Source: Urechis unicinctus
Taxonomy: Eukaryota > Annelida > Polychaeta > Xenopneusta > Urechidae
Length of the DNA stretch: 64,000 bases
Direction of reading: 5' to 3'
Assembly (NCBI GenBank): GCA_034190875.2
Contig: CM067348.1
Location: 24,436,058 to 24,500,057, forward strand
Position 1 is the stretch's first letter, and every line of letters begins with the position of its first letter. The notes beneath the pieces are model-generated. The model saw only the letters and a list, made by a program, of their open reading frames with translations, searched no databases and had not been told where the DNA came from. The position numbers were made by a program, and so were the translations under genes. This document shows positions 43,075-56,020 of this stretch, in pieces.

Positions 43075-43607
43075 CATCATCGTAAGCATGAGGATCACAA
43101 TGATAAAGGAGATAACCAGGTACAATTGAATTATGTGCTGGTGTTATTTTTACGTCCTTGAAGTCGTCACACAAAAGTCAACAACAACATCACCACTATA
43201 TCACATGTAGAAAAGTGATTTGTTGCCTCGAGTATATTCAAATCAATTCTCTCCTGAATAATCGAGACGAGAGTAAGTTCAACCAGAACATATCGAGCTC
43301 ATGGTCACCAAACAACCATGCGTATGATACTGCGCGGTTGAATTGCATATACACTATAACGTCATATTTTGCTATAGCCGAATTGAAATAAAACAAATAT
43401 GCCTCGTGGTTCGATAACTACTGCCTCAGCCGCTGTATTATGTCTCTCAATCACCAATACTCTGTTATAATGCCATCAACACAGCGGTAATGGTTCATGG
43501 TACCACATTTGTTATGACATGGTCGGGAAGGTATTGCGCGTTGTCTTTCCCATGTCAAATCATGAAACTTTAGCATGAATGAATGTATGGCACCAAAGAA
43601 ACCTATC
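43075..43607. other. Unassigned intergenic sequence
   Basis: No supported feature. Confidence 0.4.
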
Positions 43608-44360
43608 TATGCATTCTATGCTTTCGTTTGGATATAGCTTTGTTCATAACTTAGAATTAATTAAGCTTAACATAGTCATGTGAATAATGTATTTACAGAC
43701 AACAGATCATTGACAATCATTTATTTGAAGCATGTGAGTTATATTTTTGTATTATTTGTTTCGCTGTAAAGATCTATTGATGATGGTTAGCTAGGGCAAT
43801 TATCTGCAGATTCCGTGTTTTATGCTGTCACAAGTTAATGGGAAAAGCTATTTTTTCTCAGATTTCTATATTATATTAAGCCGAAGCAACTCTACAATCA
43901 TGCCCTGATGTAATACGTTAAAGGCGAACGACGACATTTTATGGTTATCTATAATATATCCTTTGTATACAAAAGTTAAAGAGATCTGGAATATCCGAGC
44001 AGCAATCTGCAACCCAAAACCACATTGCCAACTTCAGATTGCTTCAACTGCGAATTACATCTTTTTCACCAATTGATTGGTGAGCCAGCCGATGTACTTG
44101 GGTGCGTAGATGAAATAGCAAATCCCCTTTTGGGAGGATTTGATAGGAATAATGATATGTTATCTATTCTCTTCATTAAGTGAAATATTAATGTTTTTAT
44201 CTGGAAACTAAAACATAAATTCTACATCATTATATGCCACAAAGAGCCCATTAAAGGTTTTACACAGATGATTTCTCAGACGCAAAAAGCGTTATTGTTA
44301 GTTGCCCAGCGACTGTCTATTATCCATATGAAGAGGGCCATTGGAAATGGTCAAATTGCA

Positions 44361-44481
44361 TTTGCGTAATCATCATCATTATCATCATCATCATCATCAT
44401 CATCCTCATCATCCTCATCATCATCATCATACTCATACTCATTATCATCATTATCATCATCATCATTATCATCATCCTCAT

Positions 44482-44544
<63 letters not shown>

Positions 44545-44650
44545 TTCATCATCATTATCATCATTATCATCATCATCATAATCGTCGTCGTCATCATCAT
44601 CCTTTCATCATCATCATCAACATCATCATCAACATCATCATCGGCATCAT
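44361..44650. repeat. (ATC)n microsatellite in duplication copy 1
   Basis: Imperfect CAT/ATC runs. The poly-His and poly-Met open frames across it are artefacts of the repeat. Copy 2 has a shorter, purer run at about 52388-52440. Confidence 0.9.
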
Positions 44651-46696
44651 CAGTACCGAATGTTTGGAAACGCGTAAGTGCTGTTGGAATAACCTCACAA
44701 ACATTGTAAATGAAGGATAAAACCAGATATGAATATTGTAGCTCGTAATATGTGGTCCAGCAGTGCACAAATGGAGTGGCCTTATTACTTCAACGTTAGT
44801 GTAAAACAGGCGTAGGTAGGATTCGTGTGGTACATATCATCACCTAAGAATGCCGAAAGAGATGAAATAGGATAATTATCCGTGAATGAAAGTTTTTGCA
44901 AAATGCTGAAGCTTTTATTTAAACAATGTATGGTCAAGATGGGTTTACTGCTTCTTATATTTCTACATAAAACGGGAATAACCACCGGTGCTCTTTCCAT
45001 CCTTAATCATTTATAAACGAGATGAACCGGCAGAGGTTGACAAGGGCGTCGATGTGAGAATGACAGCTGCAGCAAACAATAGGGTCTAGTCAACTAAAAG
45101 CTGGCGGTATGAAGTCTGTTGCACAGGGAATCGATAACGGGGATGACAACGCTGATAATTCAAAGGACAAACAAAAATCTTATTGCTTCTCATCTAATGA
45201 CGAATTCCAGGCAGCGCCAAATTGGAAAAACGCGAGGGAGTCCCGTATTTTAGCCGATTGGGATATTAAATCTCATTTATTTACATTGAGCTTTTCTAGC
45301 TATCTGCGTTTCGAGAACACCATTGACATCCCATTGGTTCTAATGAAATAATAATGTCAAATTTTCCGTTTAATAAGGTGAATGTTATCGCTAGGCACCC
45401 GAACCAGGAGATAATCGCCAATAGAGGAACAGCAGCAATGACCTTTCTTCCGATTTCCACATGATAAGGTCTTAAGAGGAAAAGACCTGGCATTATTCAA
45501 TTGTCATGGATATACGATCCGCCGTAATAACCAATGTTTAAAACATGATTAGACGAACATCTTGAAGGGTTTTTACTCAGGACCATTTCCTTATACCTTG
45601 ACCCATTTTATGGTTTTAACCTAATTTTTGTTCTGATGTTAGTTAATGAGAGTGTCGTATTCATCACAAAAACTGTACCAACAATGTTACCATATTAAAC
45701 GTCACGTCAATAAGCCATTTTAAGACCTATTGATGACCGCCCACATTAAAAGCTATATTTGGATGGTACAATGTTTAATTAAACTATTCTGAGAATTCTT
45801 GACTATAGCTACCCTACGGAACTACATGTAGCAAGATTACGCAAGCATACCACCCGAAAGGATTAAGAAAATGTGTATTAATGGTTCCTCTCTGAATTAA
45901 ACCATATCAGTTTGTTGCGGTATGACTAGACGAGTGAATATTGATTTATCCACATCAACAATATTTGATGAAGACTCCTTGTAAGGTTTTGAGCTCATAT
46001 CTACCTCTGTTGAAAAGAACACTATACGTAGACAAGGGCTGAAGTTACTGTTTTTCTGCATCGATATTGTACCTGATTATTATCAGATTCAAATGAAATT
46101 CAATTGAAAAGCAACAGCATAACATATAACCATGTAGGATACATTGACAGTTAAGAGGGAATAACTACGTAAAACAATGCGTGGACCATTCTATAGCCCA
46201 CCCATGCAACCCTCTAATTATTCGCCCATATTGTATAAACATATACAAACTAAAACTACTATTAACCACAGATGGGTCTCGTGACCTTGGTTGGTCACCA
46301 TCACTCATCACCTCTGTCTGTAACAAACCTGGCCTTTAAACGCCCTTTCTGAGAATTGCCTCTCTTCCAGTCAAACAACAGCTGCAGTAATTACGCACGA
46401 GGCTGCCAGGCAACCAAGACCTTCAATGCGTTACCCGCATGAAGTGTCAGCATTCGTCTGTTAATCGATCACCGTACTGCACAGAAGGAACACCATTAAC
46501 ATGAATGCTGCAGTCAAGCAAACTTGCTCTTAATTTATGACAGAGTCATAGTAGCATGCATTTGACATCTCTGCTTCCATCAGGTAAAAATTAGGTATAA
46601 ATGGCCGAATGCAAGATGAACATTCGAACGAGACAATGTCATCGAACACATGGGGGTTTATATAAAGTACCATTGCAGCCAATGTTGCCCTTGTTA

Positions 46697-46759
46697 GACT
46701 GCCACATCGTGTCTTTATCGATAATAATTCACACCATGTCTTGGTCGATAAGACTGCCA
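46697..46759. repeat. Single-copy counterpart of the 28-bp satellite
   Basis: GACTGCCACATCGTGTCTTT-ATCGATAA (46697-46724) has the length and pattern of one satellite monomer. CACACCATGTCTTGGTCGAT-AAGACTGCCA nearby (about 46730-46759) is a second, partial one. They lie at the position equivalent to the satellite of copy 2. Confidence 0.65.
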
Positions 46760-48591
46760 AGAAGACAAACGATGTCCATCAGTTTTGTTGATCCATCGTA
46801 CTTCGTACACATCATGACCATAATACAATGTTGTCTTCTGGAGGAAGCATGATAATCCGTACAAATATCTGTAGGGGGTTGGGGGTGTTCATGGACATCA
46901 TCTATATTACACGGATATGCTCTTGGAATCATTAGAAAGCCATGTCTTTTTGACCCATTGCGCATGTGTCAAGTGATATGTCTGAAACAGATGAAGCCGA
47001 CGTTGGATGTCCATTACCCAGCTATTGTATTTTATATCGACAATTAAATACTCCATGGAGAATGTCGGTATATAAGGTTCAACATATGATAAGACTATGC
47101 ACGAGATATGCTGATTATGGCGGGGGAACCATTGCTATGAGCCAATAGTATTCAAGTAATGGTTGCAGAAGGTTACTGTGAAAATGCGGATAAGAAAAAT
47201 TATCATTGTAATGGTCGTGACAATTATCAAAAAATATTGATAATCACAGTGACAATATTGGTGAACAACATCATCAGCATAATGGGTGGAGACATTCTTC
47301 GTAGAAATAGCGAAGAACGGTCAAAATCGCCTGATTACCAAATACAGGAGCACTTAACGTGCCTGTAACTCATTCACTTAATTTTCTTTAAACGCAATTA
47401 CTTGCATAAATGACACCATTTGGAAACCCTTATACAATTATTGGGCTAGTACTAATTCCAGAGAGTGTTGTGTTACAATGCAATGGTCTTGAAATGTCTG
47501 GCGTTATTTACTCGACATTAACAACCGTATCAGATATTGAAAATCAATTATCACCCGATAAGACCATGGAAGCTAGCGAGTTTGGACAATCGAACGTATC
47601 CCCTCCAGTAATGTTTTGATCTGGATGTTACACGAACATTAGCACACCGAAGACCAGTAAAAGAATTATTGTTCTCCATCATGATATATGCTATCATAAT
47701 ATTGTCGCAATTATACTGCACAGCAAAGATCGTGATAACCTGCAATAACATAACAGGGTGTTCTCCAATCATGCTATAAGAAAATTAAACGACCGCAATG
47801 TGCGGCGTTGAAACTTTCATACCCGTCAGCAAACGCAAAAACTAATCTTCCAAGATGTTTATATTTAGATTATATTTTTTTCGTCTTTGATTATATTGCG
47901 CGAATGCGTGACAATTGAAATCAGCACAATGAAATATCACGATTGTATTAATCGCAGCCGCAAAGGAGTGTGAAACGTGTCGAAATAATGTATGCCAGAG
48001 GCGCAGATGTGCATAGCAATGTAAAAGAAATATTATTTTCTATGAGTTAATTACATCTATACAGCATATTTAGCCGAAGCCACCTACAGCCCAATGTAAT
48101 AAATAACGGATCAAAACAGATGTATAATTTGTCCTAAATGAACAACTTTCACAGAAATGTTTAATAATCAGCTATCTATCCTTTACCATCGTCAACTTGC
48201 TCCATTTGCACGGGTGTTATTGACACGATCCATATTCTTGTTTTCTTTGATGGCTGAATACGCAAAGGGACTTTAACTATTACATTATTATTGAGGATCA
48301 ATACACTGAAATAACCAATGTTTATGTGTATCCTACCGATGTTATACATTATGCCGGTGCTTACTAGGGCTTAATAAGACTCGAGTCGTAATGGTTGCCA
48401 TTGTGGCTGCAGTGAACAATTTCGTTGATGTTTTCGCTCTCATTGAGACAGCGCTCAACCCACGCACACCAGGATAAGGTTATTCCAAATTTCACTGAGA
48501 TAAGAGCCCAACAAGCGCATGCGCCTACGACAATTTCAGAGCAAATTTGTCGCCACCTACTTGTCTTCCTTTCTATCAGCTCACACCTGAA

Positions 48592-48800
48592 CCATCGTTT
48601 CCATCCGGATAATCAGGATAACAGAGGTGAGAGTATGACAGTATAAGTCAGCCACGACGATCTATCCGGAAGTATCACCGTATCAGGAGGATTCATCCGG
48701 TGATTGTCCTGAATAATACCACGAATCGCATGATCAACTATTGACTGTCTTTTATAAGAAATGTAAGCCGTTTGGCACACAGCCATGTCAATCAGATTAA
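48592..48800. other. Strongly conserved block in duplication copy 1, possible structured RNA or regulatory element
   Basis: About 208 bp match 59985-60190 with about seven substitutions by eye, far fewer than in flanking sequence. The block contains CCGGATA (48605-48611) pairing with TATCCGG (48663-48669). It also has an interleaved pair of stems: ATCACCG (48674-48680) with CGGTGAT (48698-48704), and TCAGGA (48683-48688) with TCCTGA (48707-48712). No open frame is conserved. Confidence 0.55.
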
Positions 48801-49745
48801 TTTTTTTTGCTATAGATTTAGTATTACTTATCAAACCTATGTCATTGGATAGTTCAATCGCCGTTTAATGGTATTAGTTCACGGGAATGATGATGTCTTT
48901 ATATCCGCCGGCTCGGTACTGGTAAAGCCCCTAGCCATTGCAGAAAGGTGATGCAACTCACTTTAAAATCGGATCTCATTGAGAAAATCGGTTCCGTGTT
49001 AATCAGTTACAAACCGACGGAAAAATAAGTTACGAGACATAAAACGAAGTTGAGCGTATGAGAAGCACAGCCACCGGAGTGTATATACCAAGCTGTATGT
49101 TTCAATGATAGGCCAGTTACACGGCTGTGACCAACGTTCTGAAGGATGAATGTTAAACAGGCGTTGTGGGATTTGCTTCGTGATTTTAAATCACTCTAAC
49201 AAGTTCTAAACTTAATAACGACAATAATAATGTTAAACAGGTCATTATTGATGGTTAAATGGAATACGACTAGAAATTCACCCGGATCAAAACAGGATCT
49301 CTTATATCACGTGCAGACCACCATAATTGATCAAGTCTAATTCCAAATAACAGCTTTTATACATTCTTTCCTGGAGGTTCTGTTATAATTACATCAAACG
49401 ACATATGCACACGGCGATCAGACAGCACCCTTTGCTTACGGTTCCCGTCGACGTTAATTTGACGACGTCTGTGACTGTAAAAAGGGGCCAGATGGTTATT
49501 GCCTATTCGCAACCTTATGGAGTCGTATTTTGATTGCTAGCAGCTAAGAGCAATAACGTGAATATATGCAATACATCTCTCTCAGTGGGTGACATAAATG
49601 AAGTTGTAAAAGAATACTGCCATTTATAATGTTGTTTGCATGAGAGACAAGCGAATATAGGCGCCTCTGTAAAATGTAACAATGCAGCATTTCAAAAGTT
49701 GTGCGGTTGTTTTTAGAAAGTGAACTTACTTTGATGTTTATCACT

Positions 49746-51607
49746 GCACTGTAGAAGTTGTCATAAAACAGATGCAGAATGGGCACAGCGATTATTGCAT
49801 GCAGCAAATGACAATGGGCTAAACATCATTAAAGTGTAATACTAGTTCTGCTGGTGTTAGTCAACTGGGCTAGGCAACTGACTGTTTTCTTAGGCTCTTG
49901 TACAAAGGTCTTTCATGGTTGCTTACCATGTTGGCCTTGTAAGTTACTTTTACTTCACGTTCCATCTACGCGCATACATTCGCAGCACGGATTCCGTTAA
50001 ATACAGAGATGTCTTGATTGACTGCAGACATTTTTGATGCGTTTCACGAGTTCTAAGAAAATATAATGATATGCCGCCACGCTGTTTATGTTAAATCACT
50101 CGTGTAGAAATCAGGCAAGGTTTTGGAACGCAGCTTAAATGCATCGAACAGATTCATCGGTGAGTACGAATTATGGTCAATGATGGTCTGTGTTTTGCTC
50201 AGCTCTGAGCAACTGTGGGAAAAAAACTTGAATTTTGTCTTCATGCTGTTTTGTTCCATGTGAATATTCGATAGCTGAACTTCAACACACCCAGCATTAT
50301 TCCGAATGAGGAATAGGCAAGGTAAATATTCCAGTGATATAATGATTAAAGAGTATTGATGCGCTGGTTAAAGATGATTGTAACGCAACAAGCATCAATG
50401 AGCCGTTAAATATGATATATGTCTCATGACGTAGATGACCCCATCAACATTTGTGAGCCTCTAAGAGCAAGGTGAACATTAGATATGTTATTGTTGCTAA
50501 AACAAAAGGTGTTCTCCACCGTTAAACATTCACAATATAGCCTTTACGGTCATGACACATATATTATGCTATATTCTTTTTATCCTTTATATAGACTCCA
50601 CATATCTTCACATATCAACCAAAACTTCTGTTCATTTTTGAATACTTAAATGCAAATGGAAGTAACAATATGGTAGGTCAGAGCCATAATTTAGTTTGTT
50701 TGAGTGAATAACATTAATGTAAATAAGACACGATTTAGTCCATTGTAACATTGAACTGTTGTGCCATATAGTATATAAAATTGGCCATCAGACGGAGATT
50801 AATTGCATTCATCCCAGTATATATCAGCAATACAATACCATCTTGCGTAAGCTTAATAGAAGTCTGAGACATGCATGTTGGTTAAACAAGTTTCGATGCC
50901 TACTCGAGCGTTATATGCTGTTTAACAGAAAACCACATATGCACCAAGAATCAAAGCCCTGCCAATCCGAATAAAATATGGCTTCGCTGACTTTATCTAA
51001 TCTTAATGCAATCTGCCGACAGCTTGTATTGTGTAGATGCTTGACAAACATCACCAGCAAAATTATATTTTACGATTTTCCCAATCAATGCCAACAGTCC
51101 CCAATCAGAATCTCTCCGATGGGCGTACTTTCATTTTACGACAGCCTCAAATATTGGAATTGGACTTTCGATTATGACAGTGTAAAGAGAAGCCGTATTA
51201 TCACTTTGTGTCAATCAAATAGAGGCAAAGTTTGCAGCTTTTATCTGTGATTATGACTAATGTTGACGCATAATGGCAGGAATAAAACATCATAATGCAT
51301 GGATATGAAGTGGATCAAACATCCAATATCTGGTCCTATATATAGCTATGGTCATGTTTTGTAGCAATTAGCTTCAGCTTTGTCGTTCTGGATTAATACA
51401 AATGGATCATGTATAGAGTACTTTGAAGTTATGTAAGGAACATTGTGCCAGTGTTATAGAGTATAGAATGTTTCCCACGGGTTCAATATCATTGCCTGTA
51501 AGTGGAGATTCACATGCATCTAAATTTAAAGGACAGAGTGTATTGTTGAACATAAAAAGAGCCCTCTCCTTCTACAAGTACTTCCATATTGTTTTGCTGT
51601 AATTTAA
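49746..51607. other. Spacer between the two duplication copies
   Basis: No gene seen, and no match to the duplicated unit. Confidence 0.4.
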
Positions 51608-52387
51608 TCTATGCATTTGTTTGGATGTAGCTTTGTTCTTAACCTAGAATTGATTTGGTTTCCATATATAGGTGGTGTCTACAGGCATATATCGAATGCA
51701 TTGTCGACGTCTGATGCGACAATGACCAAATGGAACATTTTCATACAAGTTGTAACAATATATGCTACTTGGGCAGGCGTGCAAGTGACTCAGCTATGAT
51801 CTATCAATGATGGGTGGCTAGGGCAATCATATCGTCTTGTCTGTAGATTCCGTGATTTTTGGTGTCCCAAGTTGATGGAAAAACTGTTTTGTCTCAGATT
51901 AATATATCGTGTTAAGCCGAAGCAACTCTGAAATCATGCCCAGATGTAATACGTTAAAGTTGTGTCCCTAGGATAAATATAAAAGGCGAAATATACAAAT
52001 GTTGAAGAGATCTGGCATATCTGAGCAGAAATCTGCACCACAAAACCACATTGCCAACTTCAGATTGCTTCAATTATATACTTTTTGACCAATCAATTGG
52101 TTAGCCAAACGAAGTACCGGGTTGCGTAAATGAAAAAGCAAATCCCCGTTTGAGAAGAATTAATAGGAACAATGATATGTTAATTATTCTCTTTAATAAG
52201 TGAAATATTTATGCTTTCATCTGGAACAAGAACACCACAAATGCTACATCATTACATGCTACAAAAAGCTCATTGAAGAATTTATACAGAATATTTCTTA
52301 GATACAAAAAGCGTCGTTGTTAGTTGCCTAGAGACTTTCTATCATCCAGATAATGTGGGCCCTAGGAAATGGTCAATATGCATTTGC

Positions 52388-52390
52388 GTT

Positions 52391-52440
<50 letters not shown>
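52388..52440. repeat. (CAT)n microsatellite in duplication copy 2
   Basis: A pure ATC/CAT run of about 17 units. The equivalent tract in copy 1 is much longer and imperfect. Confidence 0.9.
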
Positions 52441-53765
52441 TGGCATCATCGGCATCATCGGCATTATCGGCATCGGAAACCAGATATAAATACTGCAGCT
52501 CCTAATATTTGGTCCAGCAGCGCAAGATTTGAGTGCAAATGGCCTTATTAGTTCAAAATTAGTTTAAAACACGGATAGGTAAGATTCGTGTGCTACATAT
52601 CTAAGAATGGCGAAAGAGATGAAATTGGATGGGAAACCGCGAATAAATGTTCGCGAGTCTAAGTGCAAGTGGTATATTGCAACATGTTGAAGCTCTTGTT
52701 TAAACAATGCATGGTCAAGATGGGTTTACTGCCTCTTACATTTCCACACAAAGTGGGAATAATCACAGGTGCTCACTCTTAACCGAAACATATAAGTTAA
52801 GTATAAACCGTGTAGGTTATTTGTTGTAAGACTAAAAGAGTAAATATTGATCAAATATCGACTCCAGTTGAAAAGAACACTACACGTAGATAAGGTATGA
52901 AGTTTTGCATTCATATTGTACCTGATAATTATCAGATGTCCTATTTCTTCAATTGACTGATGCCCAACCAGGGCGAAAACAGCGTCTTTAGCACTCTGCC
53001 AAGGCTACATTGGATAGCAACATCATAACATATAACCATTTTATAGTTATCATTTCGTTTCTGGTTTGAAATGAACTTCTATTGTGCTTTAAGTACGTCA
53101 CAAACCCATGTAGGATATATTCACCAGTTTAGAGGGAATAACTGCGCAAAACAATGCGTGGGTCATTCTATAGCCCATCCATGCAACCCTCTATTAATTC
53201 ACCGTGTAATTATAATTCGTCCATCTTGTGTAAACATATACAAACGCATTGCCTATCTTACAAGCATAGCTTTGGGTGAACTTAAACTACTATTATCCAC
53301 AGATGGGTCTTGCAAACTTGGATGGTCACCATCACTCACAACCTCTGTCTGTAACAAACCTGGCCTTGAAACGCCCATTCCGTAAATTGCCTCTTTGCTA
53401 GACTAACACCAGCTGCAGTAATAACGCACAAGGCAGCCAGGCAACCAAGAACTTCAATGAGTTACTCGCCTAATGTGGCAACATCCGCCTGGTAATCGAT
53501 CACCTGACTGATGTAACGCCTTTAACATGAATGCAGTAGTCCTGTTAACAAGAATCAATTGGTGACTGAGTCATAGCAGCATGCATTTGACATTTTTGGC
53601 TTCTATCAGGTAAAAGCAGATAAACGTGGCTTAATGCAAGTATAACATTCGAACGAGACACGCATTGTCCTGTCATCAAATACATAGCGGTTAATATTAA
53701 GTACCATTGCAGCTAACGTTGCCCTAGTTATAGACTGTGCAGTCGCATATGGATATAATAGATAA

Positions 53766-55183
53766 GACTGACGCACCATGTTGTAATCGATTAAACTGCC
53801 ACACCATGTCCTAATCGATTAGACTGCCACACTATGTCCTAATCGATTAGACTGCCACACTATGTCCTAATCGATTACACTGCCACACCATGTCCTAATC
53901 GGTTAAACTGCCACACCATGTCCTAATCGATTAGACTGCCACACTATGTCCTAATCGATTACACTGCCACACCATGTCCTAATCGGTTAAACTGCCACAA
54001 CATGTCCTAATCGATTAGCCTGCCACACTATGTCCTAATCGATTAAACTGCCACACCATGTCCTAATCGATTAAACTGCCACACAATGTCCTAATCGATT
54101 AGACTGCCACACTATGTCCTAATCGATTAAACTGCCACACCATGTCCTAATCGATTAAACTGCCACACCATGTTGTAATCGATTAAACTGCCACACCATG
54201 TCCTAATCGATTAGACTGCCACACTATGTCCTAATCGATTAGACTGCCACACTATGTCCTAATCGATTACACTGCCACACCATGTCCTAATCGGTTAAAC
54301 TGCCACACCATGTCCTAATCGATTAGACTGCCACACTATGTCCTAATCGATTAGACTGCCACACTATGTCCTAATCGATTACACTGCCACACCATGTCCT
54401 AATCGGTTAAACTGCCACACCATGTCCTAATCGACTGCCACACTATGTCCTAATCGATTACACTGCCACACCATGTCCTAATCGTCTGCCACAACATAAT
54501 CGATTAGCCTATGTCCTACATATGTCCTAATCGATTAAACTGCCACACCATGTCCTAATCGATTAAACTGCCACACACCTAATCGATTAAACTCACTAAT
54601 CGATTACACTGCCACACTATGTCCTAATCGATTAAACTGCCACACCATGTCCTAATCGATTAGACTGCCACACTATGTCCTAATCGATTACACTGCCACA
54701 CTATGTCCTAATAGATTAGACTGTCACACTATGTCCTAATCGATTACACTGCCACACTATGTCCTAATAGATTAGACTGTCACACTATGTCCTAATCGAT
54801 TACACTGCCACACTATGTCCTAATCGATTAGACTGCCACACTATGTCCTAATCGACTAGACTGCCACACTATGTCCTAATCGATTAGACTGCCACACCAT
54901 GTCCTAATCGATTAGACTGCCACACCATGTCCTAATCAACTAGACTGCCACACCATGTCCTAATCGATTAGACTGTCACACTATGTCCTAATCGATTACA
55001 CTGCCACACTATGTCCTAATCGATTAGACTGCCACACTATGTCCTAATCGACTAGACTGCCACACTATGTCCTAATCGATTAGACTGCCACACCATGTCC
55101 TAATCGATTAGACTGCCACACCATGTCCTAATCAACTAGACTGCCACACCATGTCCTAATCGATTAGACTGCCACACTATGTC
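53766..55183. repeat. 28-bp satellite array, about 50 monomers
   Basis: The monomer consists of CCTAATCGATTAGACTGCC followed by ACACTATGT. Variants at three sites (TTAGAC, TTAAAC, TTACAC; ATCGAT or ATCGGT; CTATG or CCATG) travel together. A three-monomer order (TTAGAC-CTATG, TTACAC-CCATG, CGGTTAAAC-CCATG) recurs at least four times before about 54480, giving an 84-bp higher-order unit. A disordered patch lies at about 54430-54600. It is not a CRISPR: there are no spacers. Confidence 0.95.
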
Positions 55184-55856
55184 TGTAGATAAACCATTAC
55201 CAATTGCGCGCTGTTTCTGATTGCAGAAACATTCAGTTTATGACGCAGAAGAGTCATTGAAATCTTTGTCACAAACTTATTTATAGGTCAATGAATTCAA
55301 ACAAACAACATGAACTACGTTAAACGGTGTGTTTATCAATTGCATAATTATACTTTTCAATTGATCCACATGCACTTTATCTGACTGTCGATGGCACAAG
55401 TAACTAACATATATAGTTGGTTTACACGTGTAGCCACGGCAGCTCAACAACACATTGAACATTATGTTATAATAAACACCACCACTCTACGTCTCTGACC
55501 ATAATAACTGTTTTTCTGCTTGGAATGGATCTAGGATGTGTCAGCGACATTGAAGTAAGTGCAGTTTCCCAGTAGCACCTTGTCGCTGATACCTTGTCTG
55601 TTTCCATCCTGCCGATGACGACTGGGTGATATTTCATGGAATAGCCGCTGTAAATTAGTGGACAGATCTGATAACACCTACGACATGCGAATAATGATAG
55701 CCAGTAAAAAAAACATCCGCCCGTCAGTGTGTTGTTTGCTATATGAGAAGGATACCAATTTGTATCAGTCAAGGCAAATCGTGCAATATCCAGTTTGCCA
55801 CCTGCTGTTACTCACAAGGAGCGCCGTAGGAAATACGGCTGCAACTGGCATCCAGA
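55184..55856. other. Unassigned sequence between satellite and foldback
   Basis: No supported feature. The open frames here lack family resemblance. Confidence 0.35.
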
Positions 55857-56000
55857 CAAGAGGCCCATGGGAACATGTGGGAACTTGGCGAACTGCATCT
55901 AATTAATTGGAGAGATTTTCAGAATGGGGCCTTAATTGACCCAAATGAAATTTTCCTGATGCAGTTGGTTAAGTTCCCCCATGTACCCTTGGGCCTCTTG
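55857..56000. mobile_element. 144-bp foldback (MITE-like) element
   Basis: CAAGAGGCCCATGGGAACAT at the left pairs with the inverted right end. Its reverse complement begins CAAGAGGCCCAAGGGTACAT. The inverted arms continue for about 43 bp, through GGGAACTT and CTGCATC. The centre is AT-rich. It is non-coding. Confidence 0.75.
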
Positions 56001-56020
56001 GTGATGTAGCGCGGGAGGCA

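Larger units (their letters stand above)
43608..49745 (+). repeat. Segmental tandem duplication, copy 1
   Basis: This stretch aligns in order with 51608-60860: 43775 with 51800, 44090 with 52090, 44730 with 52483, 46005 with 52865, 46140 with 53100, 46600 with 53620, 46990 with 57525, 47410 with 57822, 47890 with 58230, 48600 with 59990, 49300 with 60410 and 49560 with 60670. No coding frame is shared between the copies, so it is non-coding. Divergence is considerable and uneven, with several insertions and deletions. Confidence 0.85.

Noticed and set aside
42892..43161. Open frame with RGHARGHAHVVM repeats
   Set aside because: Produced by the CACGTG minisatellite.
44320..44709. Poly-His / poly-Met open frames
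   Set aside because: A by-product of the ATC microsatellite. The paralogous copy has a different length and no conserved frame.
53766..55183. CRISPR-like look of regular 28-bp repeats
   Set aside because: The repeats are directly adjacent with no unique spacers, no cas genes are present, and the DNA is eukaryotic. It is a satellite.
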